A stretch of 40,686 nucleotides of DNA from NCBI RefSeq assembly GCF_001719065.1, contig NZ_LWAF01000013.1, positions 1-40,686 on the forward strand, in the 5' to 3' direction. The position numbers and the translations under genes are program-made. The DNA is from Fervidobacterium thailandense (GTDB taxonomy: Bacteria; Thermotogota; Thermotogae; Thermotogales; Fervidobacteriaceae). The notes below the pieces were generated by a model. That model was not told where the DNA came from. It did not search any database and saw nothing but the letters and a program-made list of their open reading frames with translations. Shown piece by piece: positions 1 through 8,754 of this stretch. Numbering within the stretch: position 1 is the stretch's first letter; the number at the start of each line of letters is the position of its first letter.

Positions 1-1291
1 TGTCGGCTTGTGGGAGGAGGATTAGGATTTCCTCACCGCCCATCCGGATGGGAAAGTCACTCATCCTGGTGTTTTCTATTATTATCTTTCCGATTTTTTG
101 GAGTACCTCGTCACCTTTTTGGTGACCGTAGGTGTCGTTGATTTTTTTAAAGTTATCTGCATCGATTGCAATTGCCGAGAGTGGCATCCGATCTGCCTTG
201 CTTGAAACGTAAAGCCGTTCGATTTGTGAATTGAAAACGAACCTTGTCAGTAAACCGGTGAGTGGGTCTTTTTCTAAGAGTCGCCGGACTTCCTCGTTGA
301 GTTTTCGAAGACTCAAATTTTTCGATTCGAGTTCCTTCAGATAAACGTTAATTTGCTCCTTTTGGATGAGGTAGTGTTTGACAGCCTGTGCAAGCTGTCC
401 AATTTCATCGTCACGTACTGTGTACTGTTCCAAGGGATCTGTGGTGTTGTTTTCAATAGCGTACACGATGTTGGCAAACGGCTTTATGAGGTAGGATGAG
501 AGATAAGAAGTTACGAGAGTCAAAAAGACAATGACGAAAACCGTGAGGAGTAAAACAAGGATTATCATGCTGTTTACAAGGTGTCTGAAGGTTTTGAACT
601 CAATCATGGAGTGGATGTAGCCAATGATTTCTCCTTTGGAGTTTTTGATGGGTTTCTTGTATGTCAATTCACCAATTCTTTGCCTTGGTTCTTTTTCCCC
701 AATTGACGTGAATGTAATTCTTGTTCCGGATAAGTTTTCCAGGTTTGTTAAGTCTTGCACATCGTATATGTTGCCCATAACCAACCAGCCAGCAGGGTTA
801 GTCCTTTCAAGATCAGCTGATTTGCAAATCGGGTAGGAAACGATTTCTATTGGAAAAGTAATCCATTCTGGCCATTCAAAAAAGTAAGTAGATTTTTTTA
901 ATTCGCCTGCATTTAGTTTCTCCACAAGGAGTCCCTTGATTCGAGAATCGTTCGATTCAAAGAAAACAAGCTCGGTATCTCGGATGACAGCAACGAAATC
1001 TACTTTGAAAAGTTGGTGATAAGAAATGGACAAATTCGTTTTCGCGAACTCCTCGTTGGGTTGGAGGACGAAGTTGTAGAGCTCGTCCCAGAGAGAGTAG
1101 TCTTTGCACACCGTTTTCATGGGAAGCGAGTAACTTTCAAGTAGGTGGTCTACCGATTGTCCGTAAAATTCTTCCAGGAAGCTAAAGCTTTTTCGAACAG
1201 AAAAGGAAACGAACATGACTATTAAAGTTAAAGAGGAGAGAAAGGCTAACGTAGCCAAGATGTTGTATTTCTTTATCTTGTCACGTAACAT
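1..1291 (-). CDS. Membrane sensor diguanylate cyclase (CHASE4-like/HAMP/GGDEF), truncated by the window edge
   Basis: The minus strand is open from an ATG at 1291 to the window edge, so the C-terminus is missing. The visible 430 residues start with a membrane segment (about residues 11-32). A roughly 200-residue extracytoplasmic region follows, with the CHASE4-like signature YSLWDELY. A second membrane helix lies at about 240-262, then a HAMP-like linker and a GGDEF domain opening with DPLTGLLTR. The active-site signature reads GGEEI, and an RxxD motif (RMSD) sits exactly five residues before it, which in this family is the inhibitory c-di-GMP I-site. The expected activity is 2 GTP to c-di-GMP under control of an external signal. 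The ligand cannot be told from sequence. A GGGGG stretch about 12 bases upstream is a modest ribosome site. Confidence 0.93.
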   Translation of the reverse strand, partial: MLRDKIKKYNILATLAFLSSLTLIVMFVSFSVRKSFSFLEEFYGQSVDHLLESYSLPMKTVCKDYSLWDELYNFVLQPNEEFAKTNLSISYHQLFKVDFVAVIRDTELVFFESNDSRIKGLLVEKLNAGELKKSTYFFEWPEWITFPIEIVSYPICKSADLERTNPAGWLVMGNIYDVQDLTNLENLSGTRITFTSIGEKEPRQRIGELTYKKPIKNSKGEIIGYIHSMIEFKTFRHLVNSMIILVLLLTVFVIVFLTLVTSYLSSYLIKPFANIVYAIENNTTDPLEQYTVRDDEIGQLAQAVKHYLIQKEQINVYLKELESKNLSLRKLNEEVRRLLEKDPLTGLLTRFVFNSQIERLYVSSKADRMPLSAIAIDADNFKKINDTYGHQKGDEVLQKIGKIIIENTRMSDFPIRMGGEEILILLPQAD

Positions 1292-1370
1292 AAATTCGAA
1301 AACCCCCTTGAGATGTTTAACTCACAATCGACCAATCATATTATACATTACAATAAATGAAACGCCACTA

Positions 1371-1399
1371 TTGACAAGCGAGCAATCCTGAGTTAAAAT
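1371..1399 (+). promoter_or_regulatory. Upstream promoter of tRNA-Asn
   Basis: A perfect -35 TTGACA (1371-1376) and a -10 TAAAAT (1394-1399) are separated by 17 bases. The pair points at tRNA-Asn about 100 bases downstream and would act in tandem with the stronger promoter at 1455-1482. Confidence 0.55.
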
Positions 1400-1454
1400 C
1401 TTACTCGCTGCAAGAGAGAAAAAAATCTCAAAAACTTGTGGATTAATTAGGTAC

Positions 1455-1482
1455 TTGACAACTTTTGCCGATGTGGTATAAT
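1455..1482 (+). promoter_or_regulatory. Main promoter of tRNA-Asn
   Basis: Consensus -35 TTGACA (1455-1460) and -10 TATAAT (1477-1482), 16-base spacer, ending about 20 bases before the mature tRNA 5' end. The spacer ends CGATGTGG, which recurs in an orphan promoter at 21534-21562. Confidence 0.85.
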
Positions 1483-1502
1483 AAATAACGAAGTTCGGAA
1501 GT

Positions 1503-1578
1503 TCCGGCGTAGCTCAACCGGCAGAGCGGGTGGCTGTTAACCACTAGGCTGGGGGTTCGAGTCCCTCCGCCGGAGCCA
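1503..1578 (+). tRNA. tRNA-Asn (GTT anticodon)
   Basis: A complete cloverleaf can be folded. The acceptor stem TCCGGCG (1503-1509) pairs with CGCCGGA (1568-1574), followed by discriminator G and an encoded CCA at 1576-1578. The anticodon loop CTGTTAA places GTT at 1536-1538. The T-loop TTCGAGT is normal. The gene has its own promoter and terminator, so it is a single-gene transcription unit. Confidence 0.97.
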
Positions 1579-1586
1579 AGAACGAA

Positions 1587-1620
1587 AAAGAGTGGAGCGA
1601 AAGCTCCACTCTTTATTTTT
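1587..1620. terminator. Bidirectional terminator between tRNA-Asn and the ferritin-like gene
   Basis: A 12-bp perfect stem (1587-1598 with 1603-1614) closed by a GAAA tetraloop. It is followed by a T-rich run on the plus strand and, read from the other side, by CTTTTTCG on the minus strand. It lies between two converging genes and can serve both. Confidence 0.9.
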
Positions 1621-1626
1621 TTGTTT

Positions 1627-2112
1627 TTAAATCATACTTCCCTCGCTGAACATCGAAATATCTTCACTAAGGAGCTTTTCGCTCAACTTTCTCAGATGTT
1701 CTTTTTCCTCCCTGAGTATCTCCTCGACTGCCTTGCTATCTGGAACCACGCTCTTGATCTCGTTGTAGTAGATGATGGAATCTTTCTCAACTTCGATGGC
1801 CCTTCTTAAGGCTGCAACGATAGTTTCGGGTACCTCCTGCTCTTCTTTTTCAAGTTCCGGGAAGATGAACGCTTTTGCGTATTGCTCTGCGTATCCTAAA
1901 ACTTCTTCATTTTGCCAAGTTGCGAAGTTTTCATCGGCTTCGTACTTTCTCATGAGTTCTTCAAATCTTTTCATGTGTTCCCTCTCTTGCTGAGCCAGTT
2001 CCTCGAAAAGGCTTTTCAGGCTTCCCGTTGTTTTTCCGGCAAGCTTTGAGTAGTAGCTAAAGCCAGCACTCTCGATACGAACTGCGATGCTAAGAAGGTC
2101 TTTCCCTGTCAT
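1627..2112 (-). CDS. Ferritin-like / rubrerythrin-family di-iron protein
   Basis: About 161 residues forming a four-helix ferritin-like bundle. The metal-ligand pattern is visible: a Glu in the first helix (RIESAGFSYY), EREH in the second, E in VEKDSIIYY, and EEKEH near the end. This is the double ExxH layout of rubrerythrin-type di-iron proteins. There is no C-terminal rubredoxin CxxC domain, so it is an erythrin-like form. The likely role is peroxide or oxygen detoxification in an anaerobe. I chose the ATG at 2112 because GGGGGTGG lies 5 bases upstream. The longer open frame to 2199 would run into the preceding gene without a ribosome site. Confidence 0.85.
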   Translation of the reverse strand: MTGKDLLSIAVRIESAGFSYYSKLAGKTTGSLKSLFEELAQQEREHMKRFEELMRKYEADENFATWQNEEVLGYAEQYAKAFIFPELEKEEQEVPETIVAALRRAIEVEKDSIIYYNEIKSVVPDSKAVEEILREEKEHLRKLSEKLLSEDISMFSEGSMI

Positions 2113-2171
2113 CTTTGCCACCCCCGTTCCAGGATCACGTGAAGCAAGTTTACTCCAGCTGACATCTTTTA

Positions 2172-2615
2172 TTATACCACCTTTGCGAATTTTTTCCAAT
2201 CTTTTAACTCAACGTGCGGATAATCTTTAAAGTTTTTCCAGCGTCCACCCCAAACAAGATCCAGTTTTTCGGCCACTGAACCGCATTTTTCCCACAGCAC
2301 AAGGTCGTTCCACACCGGTTTTCCATCTTTAACGGGCACAAAGTCGAAGGCCAAACCGAAGCAATGAGGGGAAAGCTTAGTGTAGGTGACGATTACGTTT
2401 TCTTTCGGGCTAATCGGTGGTAATCCTGCCTTTTGTCTTGCACGATTAACCGTTTCAATGTCCGCGCGGCCTTGCAGAAAGAGTGCTTCCTGCTCCAGAA
2501 GCGTTCTGCACGTGTTGTAAATGAGAACCTCAATACCTATAGTCTTGCATATTTTGATGAACTGTCTTGCTTTTTCTTTCAACTCTGTGTGAAGGCATTC
2601 TAAGTCTTTCTTCAT
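2172..2615 (-). CDS. M15-type peptidoglycan peptidase (L-Ala-D-Glu endopeptidase / D,D-carboxypeptidase-like)
   Basis: About 147 residues. The zinc-peptidase signature is present as SPHCFGLAFDF (SxHxxGxAxD) followed by WGGRWKNFKDYPHVEL, in which WGG..W and the D.PH segment supply the remaining ligand and catalytic residues. This is the compact endolysin/CwlK-like M15 form. No signal peptide is visible, which is odd for a wall enzyme and may mean a cytoplasmic muropeptide role or a domesticated phage lysin. The start at ATG 2615 follows an excellent AGGAGGGGG. The open frame upstream to 2693 is unlikely to be translated. Confidence 0.85.
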   Translation of the reverse strand: MKKDLECLHTELKEKARQFIKICKTIGIEVLIYNTCRTLLEQEALFLQGRADIETVNRARQKAGLPPISPKENVIVTYTKLSPHCFGLAFDFVPVKDGKPVWNDLVLWEKCGSVAEKLDLVWGGRWKNFKDYPHVELKDWKKFAKVV

Positions 2616-2782
2616 CCGGCCCCCTCCTTTCAGCTCAGACAAACTCTCCAAATTCCCTCGCGCTGCCGAGTTTGGTAAGTCCGGTATCGACATCCGCGAT
2701 ATAAAATATCTTCGGTATATGGTATGATTAATTCGAAAGAGATAGCAGTGGAAGTAATATGGTAGGAGAGGAGTGTTCAGAA

Positions 2783-3400
2783 ATGGGAAGTCCCACCGGT
2801 AATTTAGAACGTGAGAAGAAGTACTTTGTTGATGAAGCCGAAGCGGAAAAGTTGAAAAAGATGTCCGTCGCTCGACTGGGAGTTGCTCAATGGTATCTAA
2901 GCGATTGTTCCGAGCTTTTGAAACAACTTGGTTTGAAAACGTGGACGCTGAGTGCGAAGGCCTCGGAGGGATGTAGGATTCGGTATACGGTGACTCCGAA
3001 CGGAGAGGAAGGCTGGGTAGTGGCGTTTAAAACGGACGTTCGTGACGATTTTACTCGCGAAGAATGGGAGGCTGAATTTGAGCCTTTTGAGGACCTCAGA
3101 AATTTTCTGACAGGTCAACCAGTAGTTGTAAAAGTGCGGTATTTCCTGCTTTTTGAGCCTGCGGAAGTTGTACTTGATGAGTTTATAAGGCTTGAGCGGG
3201 ATTACTCGGTTCAAGTTTCACATGTAGTGGAAGTTGAAACAGATGAACCGTTTGAGCGTTACGAAGAACTTTTTGGTTTAAAAAAGCCTATGGGAATTGA
3301 GGATTTCAAAAGGTACAGTAACAAGAACATAGCCGTTCAAAGTAAACTTGGGGTTGATGAAATTAAGGCGTTGTTGTTCAAGGCTCTTGGAGATGTTTAG
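2783..3400 (+). CDS. CYTH-like (triphosphate tunnel) domain protein
   Basis: About 205 residues. The N-terminus carries the hallmark ExExK-like strand LEREKKYFV. Alternating charged beta strands follow (RIRYT, VVAFKTD, EWEAEFE, VVKVRYFLLF, VVLDEF, VVEVETDE) and the protein ends with FKRYSNKNIAV, close to the usual Y-S-N segment closing CYTH domains. The family forms a beta-barrel tunnel that binds triphosphates with divalent metal (adenylate cyclase type IV, thiamine-triphosphatase, tripolyphosphatase). The substrate here is unknown. I prefer ATG 2783 because GGAGAGGAG lies 9-11 bases upstream of it; ATG 2759 has no ribosome site. The stop overlaps the converging AAA+ gene by 4 bases. Confidence 0.7.
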   Translation: MGSPTGNLEREKKYFVDEAEAEKLKKMSVARLGVAQWYLSDCSELLKQLGLKTWTLSAKASEGCRIRYTVTPNGEEGWVVAFKTDVRDDFTREEWEAEFEPFEDLRNFLTGQPVVVKVRYFLLFEPAEVVLDEFIRLERDYSVQVSHVVEVETDEPFERYEELFGLKKPMGIEDFKRYSNKNIAVQSKLGVDEIKALLFKALGDV

Positions 3401-4434
3401 CCTTGGATTTTCGTTACGATTTTACGGAGAAGGTTATCGCAAAACTCACCCTTTAGGCCTGGAGTATTTGACAAGCTCACCAACATGCGCGTGAAGGCCT
3501 CAAAACTATCCCTTGGAACAACTTGTGACAATTTAACAAGGTTGTCTGCCACAGTATCCACTTTCTCGAGTAGGTGCTGTAAATCGGTATCCTCGATCTT
3601 TCCGATGAAATCGACAAGACGCACGAGTAGTCCATTCGCTTCGTGAATGCTCATTTCGGAGGGAATCTTACCTTCCAAAAGTACGTCGATCGCACCTGGG
3701 ATGTTCAGCGTGACTTTGTCGATGAAGACCTTCGCAGCCTCCGGACCTACGATTCCACTTGCCAACACGTATCCGTATTCTCTTTTTTCGTTATCGTCCA
3801 GCAGTGCGAGAACTTTTCCAAGTTTGTACCAGCTCCTCGGACTTGGCTTTATCGTAGCTTTCAACGACACTGTGCAGTTAACCGAGAGAAACTCTGGAAA
3901 CTTACCTATGAAATCGATGATTTCCTGAGGTACGTTATTCTTCTTCGCCCACTCGATCCATTCTCCAATGTCCGGATGGATTTCCAGAATGAAGAACCTC
4001 GATAGAAAAGCGGGATCAGTGATGAGTTCAACCTGATCGTAATTTTCATCGGGTGGATTCATCGAGGCCATCAGCCAAACTCCGTCGGGTAGGATGTGGT
4101 TGTGGATTCGCTTATCGACAAGTAGTTGCATGATGGCGTTTCGGATGCTCCGGTGAGCTCGATTTATCTCATCGAGCAAGATGAGCACGTTCCCATCCTC
4201 AGGCCACCAATCCGGCGGTAGGAATCGGGTCTTTGATTCATCCCTGACAGGTAACCCGATTAGATCTCCAGGTTCCATTTGAGAAAGCACGAGAATTACG
4301 AGTTTCCTACCGTGCTCGGCCGCGATTTGCCGCGCAATATCGGTCTTCCCAACTCCGAAGTGTCCGATAAGGAGCGGTATCTCGCCAGCCATCATTATCT
4401 TTTCCGCTAAGTGCTTGGCTTCTTGTACAGTCAA
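3397..4434 (-). CDS. MoxR-type AAA+ ATPase
   Basis: 345 residues. Walker A is GHFGVGKT (Lys30) and Walker B is LILLDEINRA (DE at 88-89). Sensor 1 is MASMNPP and an arginine-finger segment DPAFLSRFF follows. This is the MoxR/RavA-like chaperone ATPase fold, which usually remodels partner proteins, often with a VWA-domain partner; none is visible here. It starts at a TTG overlapping the scpB stop by 4 bases (TTGA), after GGAGGAATCGCG, so the two genes are translationally coupled. Confidence 0.9.
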   Translation of the reverse strand: MTVQEAKHLAEKIMMAGEIPLLIGHFGVGKTDIARQIAAEHGRKLVILVLSQMEPGDLIGLPVRDESKTRFLPPDWWPEDGNVLILLDEINRAHRSIRNAIMQLLVDKRIHNHILPDGVWLMASMNPPDENYDQVELITDPAFLSRFFILEIHPDIGEWIEWAKKNNVPQEIIDFIGKFPEFLSVNCTVSLKATIKPSPRSWYKLGKVLALLDDNEKREYGYVLASGIVGPEAAKVFIDKVTLNIPGAIDVLLEGKIPSEMSIHEANGLLVRLVDFIGKIEDTDLQHLLEKVDTVADNLVKLSQVVPRDSFEAFTRMLVSLSNTPGLKGEFCDNLLRKIVTKIQG

Positions 4435-5111
4435 CGCGATTCCTCCTCGGGTTCCAAATTTCGGTCTTCCGTTTGACCTTCCGAAAGGTTACTAATCGAG
4501 CTTTCAGTAATAGGATCGCTCGCAACACGGACTTGGGACTCGCCCGCGTTGGTACTCGTCGTCTCCTCATTTACCGTTGCCAGTAACGCCTCGAACGAGG
4601 CACCACCTGCTTGTCTGATGAGTTCTTCTATCATACTCTCGTCTTTGAATGTTTCCGTTAGGCTGTAGACGTACCCTCGGCCGACTTTTCTCCTCTTGAT
4701 AACACCGGATGAAAGTAGTTGCCTGAGCAGGTTTGCAGAGTCCCTTCCACGCATACTGTCGATTTCGAACTTCGTGGCACCTTTCTTAACAGCTAGGAAA
4801 ATTGCTATTTCCAGCTGGGCGGGCGTCAAACTACCCAAGTGGCGTTTTCGGGCAACTTTGGAGATCCAGTCTGAAAAATCGCTCTTTGTGTAAAATCTGA
4901 AAAAACCTTCAATTTCCTTAAGTTCGACACCGTGAATGGGCTTTTTGTACTCCTCGATGAGTTCCTCTACAATTCTTCCTACCTCTTCCTTGTCAATCCC
5001 AGAAACTTGCGCAAGCTGTTCCAGAGTTATTCCCCTGGACGCAAATATTAAGGCTTCGATAAGAGCCTTATTCTTCGATGGATCGTTTGAAATCTCCCTT
5101 GATTTAGGCAT
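4431..5111 (-). CDS. scpB: Segregation and condensation protein B (ScpB)
   Basis: About 226 residues. The N-terminal winged-helix pair has the ScpB pattern: ALIFASRGITLEQLAQVSGI near the start and RRKVGRGYVYSLTETF toward residue 155. ScpB dimers bind ScpA and bridge the SMC heads in chromosome condensation. A hydrophilic acidic tail of about 60 residues follows the second winged helix and is longer than usual. It overlaps scpA by 8 bases. Of the starts available (GTG 5120, ATG 5117, ATG 5111) the last has the best-placed AGGTGA. Confidence 0.93.
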   Translation of the reverse strand: MPKSREISNDPSKNKALIEALIFASRGITLEQLAQVSGIDKEEVGRIVEELIEEYKKPIHGVELKEIEGFFRFYTKSDFSDWISKVARKRHLGSLTPAQLEIAIFLAVKKGATKFEIDSMRGRDSANLLRQLLSSGVIKRRKVGRGYVYSLTETFKDESMIEELIRQAGGASFEALLATVNEETTSTNAGESQVRVASDPITESSISNLSEGQTEDRNLEPEEESR

Positions 5112-5787
5112 GGACATCACCTGAGACTTTGGTCTTCTTTTTCATCAACCTTAATTTATCATCTATCGTGAATTTCTCAAATCGGATCAGCTCGAGAACA
5201 GCAAGGAACTTCACGATGACCTCGTAGCGCGACTGGCTCTGACGTAGGAGTTCGTATAAGTGGACGACTTCATAGTTTTGCTCAATTTCTTCCATTATCT
5301 TCTCGATAGAATACTTCTCCCGCTTAATAACGTACACTTTTTGTTTCACATCGACTTCTTGTAACGCAGCTTTCACTATCCGGACAAGCTTTCTTTCGTC
5401 GACTTTCGGAAATATGTACGCGACTTTCACAGGGTATTCGTCGACGTTTTCTTTGCTGGAGACGTATTCCACCAACTCTTTAAGTCGGGCGTATTCTTCG
5501 ATCCTTCTGAAGAGGAGTTCTTTGCTACGCTCGTACTCTTTACGTTCCCTCTCACTCATTGTGGGGAGCAAACTTTTTGATTTCAGCTCGAGTAAATACG
5601 CCGCCGTTGCGATGAATTCCGAAGTTACGTTGAGGTTCATCTGTTCCATCTGCCTTAAGTAAAATACAAACTCATCCGCCAGTTGCGAGATCGACAACTG
5701 GCGGATATCGATTTGCTTTTTTTGAACGAGGTACACCAAAAGATCTAAAGGCCCTTCGAATTGTTCAAGTTTGAAAAGTAGTTCCAA
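5104..5787 (-). CDS. scpA: Segregation and condensation protein A (ScpA)
   Basis: 227 residues, the usual kleisin length. The N-terminus (KLEQFEGPLDLLVYLVQKKQ) is a textbook ScpA start. A helical segment with LELKSKSLLP follows, and the C-terminal winged helix ends FLAVLELIRFEKFTID. It links the SMC head domains and recruits ScpB. The start is TTG 5787 with GGGAG seven bases upstream. It forms an operon with scpB and moxR. The smc gene is not in the window. Confidence 0.95.
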   Translation of the reverse strand: MELLFKLEQFEGPLDLLVYLVQKKQIDIRQLSISQLADEFVFYLRQMEQMNLNVTSEFIATAAYLLELKSKSLLPTMSERERKEYERSKELLFRRIEEYARLKELVEYVSSKENVDEYPVKVAYIFPKVDERKLVRIVKAALQEVDVKQKVYVIKREKYSIEKIMEEIEQNYEVVHLYELLRQSQSRYEVIVKFLAVLELIRFEKFTIDDKLRLMKKKTKVSGDVHA

Positions 5788-5836
5788 CGAATCGCTCCCT
5801 TACGTTATTGCCATTTTCCTCAGTTTCCTTAAACGA

Positions 5837-6442
5837 TTAGAAGAATCCTTCTTCTTCAACTATGGATTCGTAGGATATTTCGTAAACTTCCAGGATACCA
5901 GCCACGCTCTCGGCATCCCGACTGTCTACTTTTATCGATACAAGCCTGCTATCGTTGTCCTTCAAGGTCAGTATGGACAGTATGTTGATTTTGTTGCTGG
6001 CCAGAACATCGATAACTTTCTTTAGTTCCCCAGGGCGGTCCGGCAACGTCAGGTTAATCCTGATACCTGGTTCGTCCATGGCGGCGATCTCCGTCATAGC
6101 CTCGAGCACTTCCTGGATCGTCAGCACACCTATGACCTCGCTGTTGGAATTCACTACCGGTAGGATCGTTTCCTTGTTCTCAATCAGCATCATCGCCGCT
6201 TCCTCGATCGTTGAGTCCTCCACAACGTAAAAATCGGGAAACACAACGTGGTCGCCAACTTTCTCGTCCATTTCAACTTCTTTGATTATGGACTTGTGGA
6301 GTAATCCTTCGAATTTTCCGTCTTCATCTACCACAATACAGTAGTCACACGCGTACTTCCTCATCTCGTGTAGTGCGTCCGAGATCAAGGCTGTGGACTT
6401 GACCTTCGGAAAAAACGTGTTGACCCATCTGAGTGCTTTCAT
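5837..6442 (-). CDS. CBS-pair plus ACT domain regulatory protein
   Basis: 201 residues. Two CBS motifs cover about residues 1-120 (ALISDALHEM with YCIVVDEDG; STIEEAAMML with ILPVVNSNSEVIGVLT). An ACT domain covers about 128-195 (GIRINLTLPDRPGELKKVID). The order resembles AcuB-like proteins. CBS pairs bind adenine nucleotides and ACT domains bind amino acids, so this is probably a metabolic sensor; its target is unknown. GGGAGG precedes the ATG. Confidence 0.88.
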   Translation of the reverse strand: MKALRWVNTFFPKVKSTALISDALHEMRKYACDYCIVVDEDGKFEGLLHKSIIKEVEMDEKVGDHVVFPDFYVVEDSTIEEAAMMLIENKETILPVVNSNSEVIGVLTIQEVLEAMTEIAAMDEPGIRINLTLPDRPGELKKVIDVLASNKINILSILTLKDNDSRLVSIKVDSRDAESVAGILEVYEISYESIVEEEGFF

Positions 6443-6475
6443 ATGTGCAACCTCCCGTTCTTAGTGATTTTCCGT

Positions 6476-7438
6476 TTACTCGACAGTGTAGTACCAGATT
6501 TCACCACTATCCGAGCAATACACGGCAAAACCGTTGGATATTTCGAACACTTCAAGTGGATAATCTCCTGTTTCCAACACGTCCAAAGAACTTCCATCTC
6601 GCGTCACCATGACCTTATTGTAGGGAGCGCTGAGGATGACAATGAAATCGTAAACCTTTTTTACCGTAGTTGGTGTGTAAGGTACCTGGAATGACCGGAG
6701 TATTTTGTCCTCGTTGACCACGTAGATTGTTGAAACCGACTGAGAGGCGACGTAGTATACATTTCCGTCAAATGCTATCGATGAGATGTACGGTTTCAAC
6801 TTCACGATCTTACCCGTCTCTAAGTTGAGAAGCTGACCACCCCTTGTATCGACCAGGTAAGTTCCTTCAAGAAGCGCCGGCGTGGTCAACCCAAACTCCC
6901 TTGGTGTGTCACCGAGGAACTGGATATCGGCGTTGTCGTTCCAAAGATAAGTTACAAACGGGCGTGATTTCCACACGAGCAAGTACGCCGGACTTCCGGA
7001 AAAGTTGTGTGTTGATATTTGGTTCAACTCCGTATCGAAAATGTACAAGCTACCACTTTCCAAGAGGACATACAAGTTCGCTCCGTCAAAGTACGCTCCC
7101 TGTATCCTTCGTGGCAGTGCAACCCTCTTGACCGTTTTCCACTCTTTATCAAGTCTTGAAACTGACGGACTTGTTCTATCAACGACCAAGTAACCATCTT
7201 GGATATCGTAGACAGCGATGACGAAACTCCCGAACTGGTTCGCGGAGAATTCGATGCGTTTGTTTTCAAGATCGTAAAGTGCGAGCCTGCGCGAGAATGG
7301 ATCCACCAAGATTAGTTTGCCATCCGTTCTGAAGTTTCGAAACGAATATTTGATTCCAACGTACACTTTGTCAACGTTCCAAGCAAGAATTGAGGTTACG
7401 ACAAGTAACGCCGACAGAATTAACAGAAGTTTTCGCAT
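6476..7438 (-). CDS. Exported beta-propeller-like protein of unknown function
   Basis: 320 residues. The N-terminus is a classic signal peptide (MRKLLLILSALLVVTSILAW) with cleavage near residue 19-20. The rest is repeated short beta strands with aromatic and Gly/Asp turns (DGYLVVDR, GANLYVLLESGSLYIFD, GNVYYVASQ, SDSGEIWYY), as in a six- or seven-bladed propeller. No catalytic motif is visible. It overlaps the end of coaBC by 19 bases and so is co-transcribed with it, although the roles look unrelated. Confidence 0.7.
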   Translation of the reverse strand: MRKLLLILSALLVVTSILAWNVDKVYVGIKYSFRNFRTDGKLILVDPFSRRLALYDLENKRIEFSANQFGSFVIAVYDIQDGYLVVDRTSPSVSRLDKEWKTVKRVALPRRIQGAYFDGANLYVLLESGSLYIFDTELNQISTHNFSGSPAYLLVWKSRPFVTYLWNDNADIQFLGDTPREFGLTTPALLEGTYLVDTRGGQLLNLETGKIVKLKPYISSIAFDGNVYYVASQSVSTIYVVNEDKILRSFQVPYTPTTVKKVYDFIVILSAPYNKVMVTRDGSSLDVLETGDYPLEVFEISNGFAVYCSDSGEIWYYTVE

Positions 7439-8592
7439 ATCCTGAGCAACAACTCCTTTGCGACTTCTTCTTTCGTTCCTTCCACTTCAACAACTGCTTT
7501 ATTTTTCGAAATTACGTACACATGGTTTGTGTCCTTTCCCATCGCCTCGGAGACATCGTTTGCGACTATTATGTCAACGTTCTTCTTGATCAACTTTTCG
7601 ATAGCGTTTTCAACGACATGTTCCGTTTCCGCGGCAAAACCTACAACGACTTGGTTTTCCTTTTTCACTTGACCTAAGGTCGCGAGAATGTCGGGTGTTT
7701 TCACCAATTCAAGCACCAGTTTATCCTCTATCTTCTTGATTTTACTGCCACTTCGTTGCGCCGGAGTATAGTCTGCAACGGCTGCACACATAATTAGTAT
7801 ATCATATTGTTCGGCTCTGTCCAAAACTTCGCGGTACATTTCGCCTGCACTCTTGACAAAAACTACCTCGTCAATAAAGTACGGAACACTCAAACAGGTC
7901 GGACCACTGATGAGACATACGCTTGCTCCAAGCATTTTGGCCACCTTAGCAATGGCATATCCCATCTTTCCACTTGAGTGATTCGAAATGAAACGTACCG
8001 GATCGATTTCTTCCTGAGTTGGTCCGGCTGTAACCAAAACCTTTTTCCCAGCTAACGGTTTTTCGCTCACAACAATTTTTATGAATTCCATTATTTTTTC
8101 ATTCTCGGGATACCGTCCTTTTCCACTTTCACCACATGCCAGGTGCCCGCTCTCCGGCTCAAGTACGTACCATCCCAATTGCTGCAGGCGTTTCAGATTT
8201 TCGATAGTCGCAGGGTTTTCGTACATCCGCGTATTCATAGTTGGAACGACTATTTTCGAAGGTTTCTGGAACGCCAGCGCTGTTGTTGTGAGCAAGTTGT
8301 CTGCGAATCCGTGGGCAAGTTTCGCTATCGTATTAGCCGTCGCCGGTGCTACAACGAAGACGTCCGCCCACTTTGAGAGTTCGGTGTGGATGATCCAACC
8401 GTTCTCAATTTCGTACGTATCGGTGAAAACCTTGCAGTTACCAACCGCCGAGAAAACCACCGGATTTATAAGCTTTGCGGCGTTCTCCGTCATAATGACC
8501 TGAACATTCCAACCCTCTTTTCTCATCTTACTTACCAAATCAACGGCTTTATATATAGCTATTCCTGAACTTACCCCAAGAACTACGTTCAT
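7420..8592 (-). CDS. coaBC: Bifunctional phosphopantothenoylcysteine decarboxylase / phosphopantothenate-cysteine ligase
   Basis: About 390 residues carrying both coenzyme A steps. The N-terminal CoaC flavoprotein half has SSGIAIYKAVDL, the substrate clamp PTMNTRMYEN and the active-site Cys in HLACGESGKGR (Cys at about 153). The CoaB half begins near residue 183 (GKKVLVTAGPTQEEID), with FISNHSSGKMG, CAAVADYTP and NDVS. It converts 4'-phosphopantothenate plus cysteine to 4'-phosphopantetheine using CTP and FMN. ATG 8592 is preferred over GTG 8601 because GGGGGTG lies 6 bases upstream of it. Confidence 0.97.
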   Translation of the reverse strand: MNVVLGVSSGIAIYKAVDLVSKMRKEGWNVQVIMTENAAKLINPVVFSAVGNCKVFTDTYEIENGWIIHTELSKWADVFVVAPATANTIAKLAHGFADNLLTTTALAFQKPSKIVVPTMNTRMYENPATIENLKRLQQLGWYVLEPESGHLACGESGKGRYPENEKIMEFIKIVVSEKPLAGKKVLVTAGPTQEEIDPVRFISNHSSGKMGYAIAKVAKMLGASVCLISGPTCLSVPYFIDEVVFVKSAGEMYREVLDRAEQYDILIMCAAVADYTPAQRSGSKIKKIEDKLVLELVKTPDILATLGQVKKENQVVVGFAAETEHVVENAIEKLIKKNVDIIVANDVSEAMGKDTNHVYVISKNKAVVEVEGTKEEVAKELLLRICENFC

Positions 8593-8617
8593 GGAATTCA
8601 CCCCCAGTCTAAAAATA

Positions 8618-8644
8618 ATTATACATCACACGCGGCCATGTGAA
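8618..8644 (-). promoter_or_regulatory. Putative promoter of coaBC and the propeller gene
   Basis: On the minus strand a perfect TATAAT (plus 8618-8623) lies about 26 bases before the coaBC start. The best -35 is a weak TTCACA (plus 8639-8644) at 15 bases spacing. Confidence 0.45.
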
Positions 8645-8754
8645 CCTATTTTCGGCGTTTTAGACGAAAAATGCAAATGGAATGTAGAAAAAGTTGTCAA
8701 AACTCAGCATTTAAGAGTAATGACGACGATTTTCGCAGTATCTTTCACTATTTC

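Noticed and set aside
624-836. 70-residue plus-strand frame
   Set aside because: It is antisense to the extracytoplasmic domain of the GGDEF sensor, which is clearly the coding strand.
2897-3214. 105-residue minus-strand frame
   Set aside because: Antisense to the CYTH-like gene; rich in Arg/Lys/Phe with no recognisable motif.
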